A DNA stretch of 64,000 nt from Variovorax paradoxus NBRC 15149 (GTDB taxonomy: Bacteria; Pseudomonadota; Gammaproteobacteria; Burkholderiales; Burkholderiaceae_C), in assembly GCF_001591365.1 (NCBI RefSeq), contig NZ_BCUT01000007.1, forward strand, positions 1-64,000. Reading direction: 5' to 3'. The notes under the pieces are model-generated. The model saw only the letters and a program-made list of their open reading frames with translations. It was not told where the DNA came from and searched no databases. The position numbers and the translations under genes are program-made. Position 1 is the first letter of the stretch. Every line of letters begins with the position of its first letter. Below, one piece after another: positions 51,429 through 60,947 of the stretch.

Positions 51429-52505
51429 TCAGAGCCGCAGCGGTGCGGCGTAGCCGGTCATCTCGAGGTAGCCCCGGCCGACACGGCGGCCTTGCACATC
51501 GACGAGGTCGCTCAGGCCTTCCCAGTACACCCCGCCGGTGGAGCCGCGGCTGTCGAGCTCCTGGTCGTCGAGCAGCGCGCGCACCTCGAAGCTGCCTGAG
51601 GGCGTTTGCACGCGCCACCGGGTCGGGTACTTCGCCTGCGTGCGCGGGCTGGTCCACGTATCCGCGCCGTCGAAGCGCACCTCGTCATTGTTGAAAACGC
51701 GCAGTGCGCCATCGCGCATGCGAAACGATCCGCCGGCCCATAGCGCACTGCCGTCGCGGCGCCGCAGGCGAAAGGCGGTGAGGGCGCTGCCGTCGTCCAG
51801 GTTCATGCCGATCCAGTCCCAGCCCACGGCCTCCGGATGCATCAGCGCCTCGCTCCATTCGTGGTCGAGCCAGGCGGTGCCGTCGACGTCGAAGGCCTGG
51901 CCCTTGAGCGCGAGCCGGCCCTGGGTGCGCAGCTGCGGCTCGCTGTAGTAGTAGCTCGCCTGCGCTTCGTCCGGTCCCTTGCGCGAGAGCCCGGCCTTGC
52001 CCTGCAGCAGCACCGGCTGCGTGGGCGTGAAGCGCAGGTCGAGCGAGAACTCGCCGGCCGGGATGCGCGCCGAATAGCTGCCGTCGTCCCTGCGCACCAG
52101 CGACCAGTCGCGCAGTCGCACATCGGTGTCGGTTTCGCTGGCCGATGCAACGCCGAAGCCCACGCGCGCAATGCGCTGGTCGTGCAGCAGCACGCGGCCT
52201 TCGAGATCGGTGACGGCCGCATGCGCGAACACGAGGTGCCTGGCCGCGAAGGCCGAGCGCAGGCCCTGCGCTGCATCGATGCGCGAACGGAAGAAAGTCA
52301 CCTGGAAGCCGAACTCGCGTCCCGCCGCGGTCTTCGCATGGCCCGTGATGTACCACCACTCGGTCTGCAGGTCAGGGTGGCTGCCGAAGTCGCGCGGGAA
52401 CTGCAGCGTGCGCGCGGGCAGTGCCCAGCCTGCGGGCGCGGCGGCCAGCGCCGCAAGCAACAGGCTGCGGCGCGAGAGCTTGTGAAAGAAGGCAGGCGGC
52501 GGCAT
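51429..52505 (-). CDS. CrtC/AttH-like lipocalin-domain protein
   Basis: A 358-residue exported protein. Signal peptide (KLSRRSLLLAALAAAPAGWALPA) with a possible twin-arginine SRRS, then two lipocalin-like barrels. RDFGSHPDLQTEWWYITGHA, FFRSRID, WLDHEWSEALMHPEAVGWDWIG and TGGVYWEGLSDL are the hallmarks of the carotenoid 1,2-hydratase/AttH superfamily. Most non-phototrophic members are encoded with FtsX-type ABC exporters. Here the nearest such permease is 4.3 kb away. The start shares a base with the upstream stop (TGATG). Confidence 0.88.
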   Translation of the reverse strand: MPPPAFFHKLSRRSLLLAALAAAPAGWALPARTLQFPRDFGSHPDLQTEWWYITGHAKTAAGREFGFQVTFFRSRIDAAQGLRSAFAARHLVFAHAAVTDLEGRVLLHDQRIARVGFGVASASETDTDVRLRDWSLVRRDDGSYSARIPAGEFSLDLRFTPTQPVLLQGKAGLSRKGPDEAQASYYYSEPQLRTQGRLALKGQAFDVDGTAWLDHEWSEALMHPEAVGWDWIGMNLDDGSALTAFRLRRRDGSALWAGGSFRMRDGALRVFNNDEVRFDGADTWTSPRTQAKYPTRWRVQTPSGSFEVRALLDDQELDSRGSTGGVYWEGLSDLVDVQGRRVGRGYLEMTGYAAPLRL

Positions 52506-53581
52506 CACCCCGCAACCAGTGCGTCGATGCGCCGCTGCGCCGGCCCGATGTCGCCGAACGCGTTCTGTACCCAGGTCGCATCGTGATAGCTCGGCAGGTA
52601 GCGCTCGCCCGCATCGCACAGCAGCGAAAGGATGGAGCCCTGCCGGCCGGCCGCGCGCATCTCGCCGGCAATGGCGAGCATGCCGACGAAGTTGGTGCCG
52701 GTCGACGGGCCCACCTTGCGGCCGAGCAGCGCCGAGAGCGCGTGCATGGCCGCCACCGAATCGAGATTGGGCACTTCGATCATCCGGTCGACCAGCGAAC
52801 GGATGAAGCTCGGCTCCACGCGCGGCCGGCCGATGCCTTCGATGCGCGAGCCCGCCGCGGTCAGCGTGGCGTCGCCGCTGCGGTGGTAGGCCGAGAACAC
52901 CGAGCCCTCGGGATCGGGCACGCACACCTGCGTGTCATGGCAGCGGTAGCGCAGATAGCGCCCGATGGTGGCGCTGGTGCCGCCGGTGCCTGCGCCCACC
53001 ACGATCCACGCCGGCACCGGATGCCGCTCGCGCGCCATCTGCTGGAACATGCTTTCGGCGATGTTGTTGTTGCCGCGCCAGTCGGTGGCGCGCTCTGCGT
53101 ACGTGAACTGGTCCATGTAGTGGCCGCCGGTCTGCTCGGCGAGCGCGTGCGCTTCCTCGTAGACCTGCGCCGCATGGTCGACGAAGTGGCAGCGCGCGCC
53201 GTAGAAGGCGATCTGCGCCACCTTCTCGGGCGAGGTGCTGCGCGGCATCACCGCGATGAAGGGCAGGCCCAGCAGCCGCGCGAAATAGGCCTCGCTGACC
53301 GCCGTCGAGCCGCTCGAGGCCTCGACGATGGTGGTGCCCTCGCGCACCCATCCGTTGCACAGCGCATAGAGAAAGAGCGAACGCGCGAGCCGGTGCTTGA
53401 GGCTGCCGGTGGGATGGGTCGATTCGTCCTTCAGGTACAGGTCGATGCCGGCCGCGGCGAGCGCGGGCAGCGGCAGCGGGATCAGGTGCGTGTCGGCGCT
53501 GCGCTGGTAGTCGGCCTCGATGCGGCGGATCGCGCCGCCGAGCCAGCCGCTGCAGGAGGAAGAGGAGGGTGTTTGCTGCAT
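52505..53581 (-). CDS. PLP-dependent cysteine-synthase-family enzyme
   Basis: A 358-residue fold-type II PLP enzyme. The Schiff-base Lys is in HPTGSLKHRLA (Lys 62), the substrate loop is EASSGSTAVSE and the phosphate loop VVGAGTGGTSATIG. It differs from CysK/CysM by the longer ends and SLKHR instead of SVKDR, matching a subgroup of uncertain reaction (possible cysteine synthase or desulfhydrase). Translation of the lipocalin gene is coupled to it. Confidence 0.85.
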   Translation of the reverse strand: MQQTPSSSSCSGWLGGAIRRIEADYQRSADTHLIPLPLPALAAAGIDLYLKDESTHPTGSLKHRLARSLFLYALCNGWVREGTTIVEASSGSTAVSEAYFARLLGLPFIAVMPRSTSPEKVAQIAFYGARCHFVDHAAQVYEEAHALAEQTGGHYMDQFTYAERATDWRGNNNIAESMFQQMARERHPVPAWIVVGAGTGGTSATIGRYLRYRCHDTQVCVPDPEGSVFSAYHRSGDATLTAAGSRIEGIGRPRVEPSFIRSLVDRMIEVPNLDSVAAMHALSALLGRKVGPSTGTNFVGMLAIAGEMRAAGRQGSILSLLCDAGERYLPSYHDATWVQNAFGDIGPAQRRIDALVAG

Positions 53582-53680
53582 GTAGGAGGAAGTCTACAAG
53601 TCATCCCTCGCAGCACCCAGCGAACGCGCAAATCGGGATACTGTGCGCTGCCAAATTCCACCCGGCAGGAGACAAGACGC

Positions 53681-56224
53681 ATGAGAACAAGACACCTGCG
53701 CCCCACGTCGCGGCGTTCGTTAGGTCAAAGGCATTCCATTGGCGCCACGGCGCTCGCGGCCCTGGTGCTCGCGGGTTGCGCATCCGGACCACCCGATGTG
53801 CAGACGCCGCCGCGCGCGCCGTCGTCCTTCGCGGTGCCCGGCCTGGAGAAGCCCGCCGAGGTGCTGATCGACCGCTGGGGCGTGCCGCATCTCTATGCGG
53901 GCACGCTCTACGACGCGTTCGTTGCGCAGGGCTTCATTGCCGCGCGCGACCGGCTCTGGCAGATGGACCTCTGGCGCAAGCGCGGCCTGGGCGAGATGGC
54001 CAAGGACTTCGGCCCCGCCTGGGTCGAGAGCGACCGCGCCGCGCGCGCCGTGCTCTACCGCGGCGACATGTACCGCGAATGGCTGGCCTACGGCTCCGAT
54101 GCCAAGCGCGTGGCCGAGGCCTTCACGGCCGGCGTCAACGCCTATGTGGCGCAGGTGCGTGCGCAGCCGGCGCTGCTGCCGAAGGAGTTCGCGCTGCTGG
54201 GCTACCAGCCATCGCCCTGGTCGGCCGAGGACGTGGTGCGCATCCGCCATCACGGCCTCACGCTCAACTTCACGTCCGAGATCGACCGCGCGCGCGCCTT
54301 CTGTGCCGGCGGCCAGGGCATCAAGGCCGACTGGCTGCGCCGCGAGCTCGATCCGCCGGTCACGCCCAAGGTGCCCGTGGGGTTCGAGCCCTGCACCATC
54401 CCGGCGGCCGAGCTGCGCGCGGCCTACCTGCGCGCCACCGAGCCGCCGCGCTTCACCAAGGACAACACACGGCTGGCCGGGGCGGCGACCGCGTCCGTGC
54501 TCCTGCAGCCCGGCAGCGCCGAAGCTGCAGCACGCAGTGCCGAGGAGGAGAAAGAGCAGCAGCAGGCGCTGCAAGGCGATCCGACGGCCGCCTATGGCAG
54601 CAACAACTGGGTCATCGCGCCGAAGCTCACCGCCACCGGGCGCCCGATCCTTGCCAACGATCCGCACCGCGCCCACGGCGCGCCGAGCCTGCGCTACATG
54701 GCGCATCTCAGCGCACCCGGCATGGACGCGATCGGCGCCGGCGAACCCTTCCTGCCGGGCCTCTCGATCGGCCACAACGGCACCATCGCCTTCGGTCTCA
54801 CGCGCTTCTACATGGACCAGGAAGACCTGTACGTGTACCAGCTCAATCCCCGGAACCCGAACGAGTACCGCTACCAGGGCCGATGGGAGCCGATGACCCG
54901 CGTCACCGAGCGCATTGCCGTGCGCGGCGAGAGCGCGCCGCGCGAGGTGGTCAACACCTTCACGCGGCACGGCCCGGTGCTGCTGTCCGAGCCCGGCAAG
55001 CGGCGTGCATTCGCGCTGCGCGCTGCGTGGCTCGAGCCCGGCATGGCGCCGTACTTCGGTTCGATGGACTACATGCGCGCACAGAACTGGGACCAGTTCC
55101 GCGCCGCCATGAACCGCTGGGGCGCACCCGGCGAAAACCAGGTCTATGCAGACCGCAATGGCAACGTCGGCTGGATTCCGGGCGGCCTCACGCCGATCCG
55201 CCCCAACTGGGACGGCCTCATGCCGGTGCCGGGCGATGGCCGCTACGAGTGGTCGGGCTTTCGCAACGGCGACGAACTGCCCTCGGAGTTCAACCCCGCG
55301 CGCGGCTATGTCGTGACCGCGAACGAGAACAACATCCCGCCCGATCATCCGGCCGCGAAGAAGGGCATCGGCTACGAGTGGAGCGACGGTGCGCGTGCGC
55401 GCCGCCTCAAGGAGCTGTTCGAGAGAAAGGCCGCCTCGGGTTCGCGCTTCACGCTCGAGGATTCGGAGCGCATGCAGAACGACATCGTCGCCACGCCGGC
55501 CCAGCGCCTGCTCAAGCTCCTGGCCGGCCTGCGCAGCGACGATGCCCGCACGGCCGCCGGCTTGCGGCTGCTGCAAGGCTGGGACGGCACCATGGACCGC
55601 GACAGCGCCGCCGCTGCGCTGTATGAAGTGTGGAGCGCCAAGACGCTGCGCGCGGCGGTGCTCAAGGCCGGTGCCGGCGAAGCCGCGGCCTCGCTGGCAG
55701 CACCCGGGGACAACACGCGCATGCTGCTGCTGCTGGAGAACCCCTTCGGCTGGGTGAGCGATGCACAGCGCGATGCGCTCTTGCTCGAAACCCTGCCGCC
55801 CGCGATGCAGGAGCTCACGGCCAAGCTCGGGCCCGACATGTCGGCGTGGAAGTGGGGCGCGCTGCACCGCGCGGAGTTCCGCCATCCGCTCGGCGGCGTG
55901 GTCGATGCGGCCACGCGCAAGAAGCTGGAAGTCGGCGACTGGCCGATGTCGGGCTCGGCGTTCACGCCGATGGCGGCCAGCTACCGCGCCAATGACTACA
56001 AGCTCACGTCGGGAGCTTCGTTCCGGATGGTGCTGGACGTGGGGAATTGGGATGCCTCGCGGGCGATCAATACGCCGGGGCAGTCGGGGGATCCGGACAG
56101 TCCGCACTATCGGGATCTGGCGCCGCTCTGGCTCGAGGGGAAGTACGTGCCGCTGGTTTATAGCCGGGGGGCGGTGGAGAGGGAGACTGTGGAGAGGGTT
56201 CGGTTGATGCCTTCTTTGCCTTAG
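53681..56224 (+). CDS. Penicillin acylase family lipoprotein (Ntn hydrolase)
   Basis: An 847-residue self-processing amidase. A lipobox (AALVLAGCASG) follows a basic signal region. The A-chain has DRWGVPHLYA and GFIAARDRLWQMDLWRKRGLGEM; a low-complexity spacer (about 275-300) ends at AAYGSNNWVI, where Ser about 307 becomes the B-chain N-terminal nucleophile after cleavage. ANDPHRAHGAPSLRYM and VTANENNIPP follow as in the family. It may hydrolyse acyl-homoserine lactones or other N-acyl compounds; substrate unknown. RBS AGGAG precedes ATG 53681. It is divergent from the PLP enzyme gene. Confidence 0.92.
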   Translation: MRTRHLRPTSRRSLGQRHSIGATALAALVLAGCASGPPDVQTPPRAPSSFAVPGLEKPAEVLIDRWGVPHLYAGTLYDAFVAQGFIAARDRLWQMDLWRKRGLGEMAKDFGPAWVESDRAARAVLYRGDMYREWLAYGSDAKRVAEAFTAGVNAYVAQVRAQPALLPKEFALLGYQPSPWSAEDVVRIRHHGLTLNFTSEIDRARAFCAGGQGIKADWLRRELDPPVTPKVPVGFEPCTIPAAELRAAYLRATEPPRFTKDNTRLAGAATASVLLQPGSAEAAARSAEEEKEQQQALQGDPTAAYGSNNWVIAPKLTATGRPILANDPHRAHGAPSLRYMAHLSAPGMDAIGAGEPFLPGLSIGHNGTIAFGLTRFYMDQEDLYVYQLNPRNPNEYRYQGRWEPMTRVTERIAVRGESAPREVVNTFTRHGPVLLSEPGKRRAFALRAAWLEPGMAPYFGSMDYMRAQNWDQFRAAMNRWGAPGENQVYADRNGNVGWIPGGLTPIRPNWDGLMPVPGDGRYEWSGFRNGDELPSEFNPARGYVVTANENNIPPDHPAAKKGIGYEWSDGARARRLKELFERKAASGSRFTLEDSERMQNDIVATPAQRLLKLLAGLRSDDARTAAGLRLLQGWDGTMDRDSAAAALYEVWSAKTLRAAVLKAGAGEAAASLAAPGDNTRMLLLLENPFGWVSDAQRDALLLETLPPAMQELTAKLGPDMSAWKWGALHRAEFRHPLGGVVDAATRKKLEVGDWPMSGSAFTPMAASYRANDYKLTSGASFRMVLDVGNWDASRAINTPGQSGDPDSPHYRDLAPLWLEGKYVPLVYSRGAVERETVERVRLMPSLP

Positions 56225-56227
56225 GTT

Positions 56228-56818
56228 TTTTGGGTTCGGGGGCCGGGTCTCGCCCCGGCGGGCGAGCTACTTTCTTTTGCTTCGCCAAAAGAAAGTAGCC
56301 AAAGAAAAGGCGACCCCACTGTCTGCGACCCTCCGCTTCGCTACGGGCAACCTGCGGTGCTCGCGTTTCGCGGGGTCTCGCAGAACTCGCCTTCGGCTCA
56401 AACAGCTGCGAGCCCTGATCCGCGAAACGCTGCGCTCCTCGGCGCATACAGAGGGGAGGGCAAACCACACGGGCCTTTGCTTCGCTCGGCCACCAAGCCA
56501 CCGCGGCGCGCAGCGCCGCGGTGGTTGGTATTGGCTGTTGGTATTGAGTTGGGCTGTTGGGGCCGAGCGAAGCGAAGGCCACCCGCTCCCACCCTTCTGT
56601 ATGCGCCGAGGAGCGCAGATGGAGGCGGGATCAGGGCCGCAGCTGTTTGAGCGAAGCGAGTTCTGCGGACCCCCGCCGGAATCGAGCACCGCAGGTTGCC
56701 CGCAGCGAAGCGGAGGGACGCAGACAGTAGGGTCGCCTTTTCTTTGCTTACTTTCTTTTGGCGAAGCAAAAGAAAGTGAGTCGCCCGCCGGGGCGAGACC
56801 CGGCCCCCGAACCCAAAA
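56228..56818. repeat. Long imperfect palindrome filling a convergent intergenic gap
   Basis: The right half is a near-copy of the left half on the other strand, so the whole 591 bp folds on itself. Outer arms share TTTTGGGTTCGGGGGCCGGG; the centre is the perfect CCACCGCGGCGC-GCA-GCGCCGCGGTGG (56498-56524). Each arm holds its own hairpin, ACTTTCTTTTG/CAAAAGAAAGT (56269-56296 and 56750-56777). The SFGEAKE-like and LRQKKV-like translations of these arms are familiar from Burkholderiales intergenic repeats. No gene is credible inside. The element runs from 3 bp after the acylase stop to the base before the permease stop. Confidence 0.88.
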
Positions 56819-59425
56819 CTACCAATCCTCCTTCACAGCCAAAACAACATCCCTCCCCGCAGCAGCCCGCCCCGCCAGCCACGCAGTCACCGTCCCCGCA
56901 GCAACCACGGCCGCGCAGAGCACCAGCAGCCGTCCCCAGGGCACCAGCAGATCCATCGTCCAGTGAAAGCTCTGTGGATTGACCACCTTCACCAGCACCA
57001 CCGACACCGCGAGCCCGAGCAGGAGCCCCGCCACGGCGCCGATCGCGGTCCATGCCGCGCCTTCGCCGGCCACCACCGCCAGCACCTGCCGCCGCGTGAA
57101 GCCCAGGTGCGCGAGCAGCCCGAACTCCTTGCGCCGCGCCAGCACCTGCGCGCTGAAGCTCGCGGCAATGCCGAACAGGCCGATGGCAATGGCCACGGCC
57201 TGCAGCCAGTAGGTCACCGCAAAGCTGCGGTCGAAGATGCGCAGCGAGGTGGCGCGGATCTGTCCGACCGACGAGATCTCGACGTTCGTCGCAGTCGAAT
57301 CGGAGCCATCGCCGCGTGCCGCCAGCTCGCGCACCGCGGCCTGCACCGCGCCCTCGGATGTGCCGGGCGCGAGCCACAGTGACACGTCGCTCACGTTGCG
57401 TTCGCCCGTCAGGCGCTCGAAGTCGCGTGCGTCCATCGTGATGGCGCCGAACTGCCGCGCATAGTCGCGCCACACGCCCGCGACGAAGAACGAAGCCGGG
57501 GCAGAGCCAGCGGTGGCCAACGCCGCCGACAGCGGCGCGAACAGCGAACCCGGCTTCGCGCCATACAGCTCGACCATCGGCTCGCTCACGTAGATGCCGA
57601 CCTGGCCGGCGGGCACCGGCAGCGCGGGCCCCACCAGCGGCAGCGCCTGCGACGCGCCGCCCTCGAGGCTTCGCGCGATCAGCGTGACCGCGGGTTGCGC
57701 GGGGTCGAGTTGCAGCGATCGGGTTCGCAGCGTGCCGATGCGTTCCACGCCCGGCAGCCGTGCCAGCGCCTGCACGAAGGCCGGCGCGAAGGTGGCGGTG
57801 TCGCTGCTGCTCTGGGTGCCCGAATTGCCGGAGCGGCCGCTCGAGGTGGCGCGAACATAGAGATCGGCCGGCAGCACCACGTCGAGCCAATGCGTGACCG
57901 AATCGCGAAAGCTCGCCACCATCACCGTGAGCGCCACTGCAAGGCTCAGGCTCGCGACCACGCCGCTCACCGCCACGGCCGCGGTGCCGCGCATGCGCCG
58001 CGCGCGCTCGATGGCCAGCATCGGCAGCACGCGCTCTGCGAACACAGGCGCGATGCGGTCGTACAGCAGCGCAATGAGCCAGGGCAGCGCGGTGATGCCG
58101 CCCACCAGCAGGCAGCCCACCGAGAGATACGCCGCTATCGGAATGCCGCCGACAGCCGGTATGTTGGCCAGCGCCGCGCTGGCGGCAATGAGGCCGAGCG
58201 CGAGCCAGTGGCCATGGCTCTGCACGGGTGCGGCGCCCAGGCCTTTGAGCGTTTGCGCTTCGGGCAGCGCCTGCGCCGCGCGCGCGGGCCACCAGCCACC
58301 CACCAGTGCCGCGAGCACGCCGAGCCCGCCGTACAGCAGCGCCGAGCCGCTGCTCCAGTGCAGCGTGGGCGCCACGCCCTCGAAGTAGCCGCCGCCCAGG
58401 TCGCCGCCAAGCACGCGCAACGCGAAGGCCGCGAGCGCCGTGCCCAGCGCAAGGCCGGCGGCGCTTCCGATCAGGCCCAGCACCAGCGATTCGACCAGCA
58501 CCAGGCGCAAGCGCTCGCGCGGCGTCAGGCCCAGCACGCCGAGCAGCGCGAACTGCTGCGCGCGCTTGGCCACGCTGAGCGCCAGCACCGAGAACACCAG
58601 GAAGGCCCCGGTGAAAAGCGCCACCAGCGCGAGCACCGTCAGGTTGACGCGGTAGGCGCGCGAGAGATTGCTCACGCGTTCGGCCGCATCGCCGGGCTCG
58701 GCAAACTGCAGGCCGGCGGGCCAGCCCGGCGAACGCTGCAGCGATGCGGTGAAGGCCGCGCGGTCGGTGCCGGGAGCGAGCTTCAGGTCGACGCGGCTGA
58801 GCTGGCCGAGCTTGTCGAACAGGTCCTGCGCGGCCCCGATGTCCAGCACCGCCAGCGCCGCGCCGCCGGCGGCGACGTGGCCTGCCACCTCGAGCTGCCG
58901 CCAGGCGCCGCCGCCCGTGCGCAGCTGCACCGTCTCCACGCGGCCTTCTGTTGCTTCGGCCGGGAGCCCGAGCGCGCTGCGCGCCGCGGCGTTGAGAAAC
59001 ACATGGCCCGGCGCGAGCATCGCAAAGCGCGCGGCATTCCTGCCGGGCTGCGGCATCAGCGCCGGCGCGATGCTGGGCAGCGCCAGCGCATCGATGCCGA
59101 TCACGCGCATCGGCAGCTGGCGTTCGCCGGCCAGCGCGAGCCCCTGGAATTCGAGCACCGGGCTCGCGAGCGCCACCTGCGGATGCTGCGCGAGCCGTGC
59201 GAACACCGCTTCGTCGAAGCTGCCCTGCACGGCGCGCACTTCGAGATCAGGCTGGCCGTTGACCGAGCGCACGGCGCTCGAGAATTCATCGAGCGCGGAA
59301 GCATTGATCAGCTGCACCGAGAACGCGAGCGCCACGCCCAGCATCACGGCCAGCACGGCCGCGGCGTTGCGCCAGGGATGGTGGCGCAGTTCCTGCCATG
59401 AGAAGGTGGAGAGCAAGGCACGCAT
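56819..59425 (-). CDS. FtsX-type ABC transporter permease (MacB/LolC-like, two FtsX modules)
   Basis: An 868-residue permease with an N-terminal helix (AAAVLAVMLGVALAFSVQLI), a periplasmic domain (about 50-245), a first FtsX core near NLTVLALVALFTGAFLVFSVLAL, further helices, a second periplasmic region and a second FtsX core near the C-terminus. This is the large permease seen beside AttH/CrtC-like lipocalins and in lipoprotein or lipid export. No ATPase gene is adjacent on either side. ATG 59425 opens the conserved N-terminus; the longer frame is spurious. Confidence 0.88.
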   Translation of the reverse strand: MRALLSTFSWQELRHHPWRNAAAVLAVMLGVALAFSVQLINASALDEFSSAVRSVNGQPDLEVRAVQGSFDEAVFARLAQHPQVALASPVLEFQGLALAGERQLPMRVIGIDALALPSIAPALMPQPGRNAARFAMLAPGHVFLNAAARSALGLPAEATEGRVETVQLRTGGGAWRQLEVAGHVAAGGAALAVLDIGAAQDLFDKLGQLSRVDLKLAPGTDRAAFTASLQRSPGWPAGLQFAEPGDAAERVSNLSRAYRVNLTVLALVALFTGAFLVFSVLALSVAKRAQQFALLGVLGLTPRERLRLVLVESLVLGLIGSAAGLALGTALAAFALRVLGGDLGGGYFEGVAPTLHWSSGSALLYGGLGVLAALVGGWWPARAAQALPEAQTLKGLGAAPVQSHGHWLALGLIAASAALANIPAVGGIPIAAYLSVGCLLVGGITALPWLIALLYDRIAPVFAERVLPMLAIERARRMRGTAAVAVSGVVASLSLAVALTVMVASFRDSVTHWLDVVLPADLYVRATSSGRSGNSGTQSSSDTATFAPAFVQALARLPGVERIGTLRTRSLQLDPAQPAVTLIARSLEGGASQALPLVGPALPVPAGQVGIYVSEPMVELYGAKPGSLFAPLSAALATAGSAPASFFVAGVWRDYARQFGAITMDARDFERLTGERNVSDVSLWLAPGTSEGAVQAAVRELAARGDGSDSTATNVEISSVGQIRATSLRIFDRSFAVTYWLQAVAIAIGLFGIAASFSAQVLARRKEFGLLAHLGFTRRQVLAVVAGEGAAWTAIGAVAGLLLGLAVSVVLVKVVNPQSFHWTMDLLVPWGRLLVLCAAVVAAGTVTAWLAGRAAAGRDVVLAVKEDW

Positions 59426-59504
59426 GCCGCGATTGTGGCCGGCGCGCGCGAAGTTCCGCGGCCGTGGCACCATGGCGCCTCTTCGATGCCTGGGGAATTC
59501 CACG

Positions 59505-60929
59505 ATGCGGCTTTCTTGCTCCGCCTTGGCCCGTCGATGGACGGCCGCCTGGCTTGCTGCCCTGCTGCCGGCCGCCGCCGCATGGGCACAGCCGCTGCCC
59601 ATCACCCTGGCCAGCGATCCCGCCGCCATCGCGAAGACGGCGCTGGGCGCCGAAAGGGGAACGCTGGTGGTCGGCGTGCTGCGCGGCGGCAACGCCGCCT
59701 ATGGCGTGGCGCACAACCCGGAGCCCGCTGCGGCGCCGCGCGCCATCGAGCCGAACAGCGCCGAGCAGCCGATGTTCGAGATCGGCTCCGTGACGAAGGT
59801 GTTCACGGGCCTGCTGCTGGCGCAGTCGGTGGAGCGCGGCGAGGTGAAGCTCGACGACACCGTGGGCCAGCTGCTGGCCGGCAAGTTGGCGGCGCGGCTC
59901 TCTCCTGCGGTGGCCTCCGTGACGCTGCGCCAACTCGTGACCCACACCGGCTGCATGCCCGTGATGGCCGATGGCGTGGCCGGCGGGCCCGCGCTGGCCG
60001 CGCAGTTCCGTGCCTTCGACAAGGCGGCGTTCTGGGATGCGCTGTCGCGCATCCGGCTCACGGCGCCGGCGCCGCCCTGCGAAGCGGCGTACAGCAATTT
60101 CGGGATGGCGCTGCTGGGCCAGGTCCTGGCCGAACGGCTCGGCACCACCTGGGGCGAGCTGGTGCGCGCGCGCATCACCGAGCCGCTGGGCATGAACGAC
60201 ACGGTGATCCAGCTCGGCGACAAGGCCTCGCGCATGGCACCGGCCTTTGCCGGCGACCGGCGCCAGCAGCTGCTCGACATGGCGGCCTATGCGCCGGCCA
60301 GCGCGCTGCGTTCCACGGCGGCCGACATGCTCACGCTGAGCCGCGCGATCCTCGCCGGCGCCAGCGGTCCGCTGGGCCCCGCGGCCGTGCGCATGCTCAC
60401 GCCGCTCGCGCGCTACGAAGGCGCCGAGATCGGCTATGCGGTGATGGTGCGCGGCCCCGAGGGCGGCCGGCGCACCTACTACCACGCCGGCGTGACCGAG
60501 GGCTACCGCACGCTGTGGCTGCTTGCGCCCGACACCGCAGAAGCGCTGATCGTGCTCGGCAGCAATGCGCGCGCGCCGCTTCAGTCCGTGATGCTGGCCA
60601 TCGGCAAGAGCCGCTATCCGGTGCCGACCGCCCAGGTGCCGATTGATCCGCAGCGCCTTGCGGATTACGAGGGCGAGTTCCGCATCAACAGGGCCAAGAC
60701 GCTGGGCTTTGCGGTGCGCAGCGGCCGCCTGCAGGTGCGCGAGACAGGCCGGGGCTACAACGCGCTCACGCCCATCGGCAGCGACCGCTTCGCGGTCACG
60801 GCCATCGGCGCCGAAGTCACTTTCCGGCGCGGCGAAGGCAACGCGGTGGTCGGCGTGACGCTGGCGCAGGGCGGCAGCCGGCTCGATGCGCAGAGGGTGG
60901 GCGAGGCGGTGGCCGCTCCGCAGGATTGA
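59505..60929 (+). CDS. Class C beta-lactamase-like serine hydrolase
   Basis: A 474-residue secreted protein with a Sec signal ending near AAAAWAQ. The three active-site elements are Ser95-Val-Thr-Lys98 (SxxK), Tyr196-Ser-Asn198 (YxN) and His327-Ala-Gly329 (replacing KTG). A C-terminal beta domain (about 385-474) with the start YEGEFRINRAKTLGFAVRSG follows, as in many non-antibiotic relatives (EstB, PBP4-like). Beta-lactamase activity is not implied. It is divergent from the permease by 79 bp. Confidence 0.87.
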   Translation: MRLSCSALARRWTAAWLAALLPAAAAWAQPLPITLASDPAAIAKTALGAERGTLVVGVLRGGNAAYGVAHNPEPAAAPRAIEPNSAEQPMFEIGSVTKVFTGLLLAQSVERGEVKLDDTVGQLLAGKLAARLSPAVASVTLRQLVTHTGCMPVMADGVAGGPALAAQFRAFDKAAFWDALSRIRLTAPAPPCEAAYSNFGMALLGQVLAERLGTTWGELVRARITEPLGMNDTVIQLGDKASRMAPAFAGDRRQQLLDMAAYAPASALRSTAADMLTLSRAILAGASGPLGPAAVRMLTPLARYEGAEIGYAVMVRGPEGGRRTYYHAGVTEGYRTLWLLAPDTAEALIVLGSNARAPLQSVMLAIGKSRYPVPTAQVPIDPQRLADYEGEFRINRAKTLGFAVRSGRLQVRETGRGYNALTPIGSDRFAVTAIGAEVTFRRGEGNAVVGVTLAQGGSRLDAQRVGEAVAAPQD

Positions 60930-60947
60930 GCGCTCGGCGCCAGAAGA

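Noticed and set aside
56277..56966. 229-residue plus-strand frame and its minus-strand counterpart in the long palindrome
   Set aside because: Both are translations of the two arms of the inverted repeat, low in complexity, without RBS or family match.
59505..60929. Antibiotic-resistance AmpC
   Set aside because: KTG is replaced by HAG and a C-terminal beta domain is present; this fits esterase or peptidase relatives at least as well.
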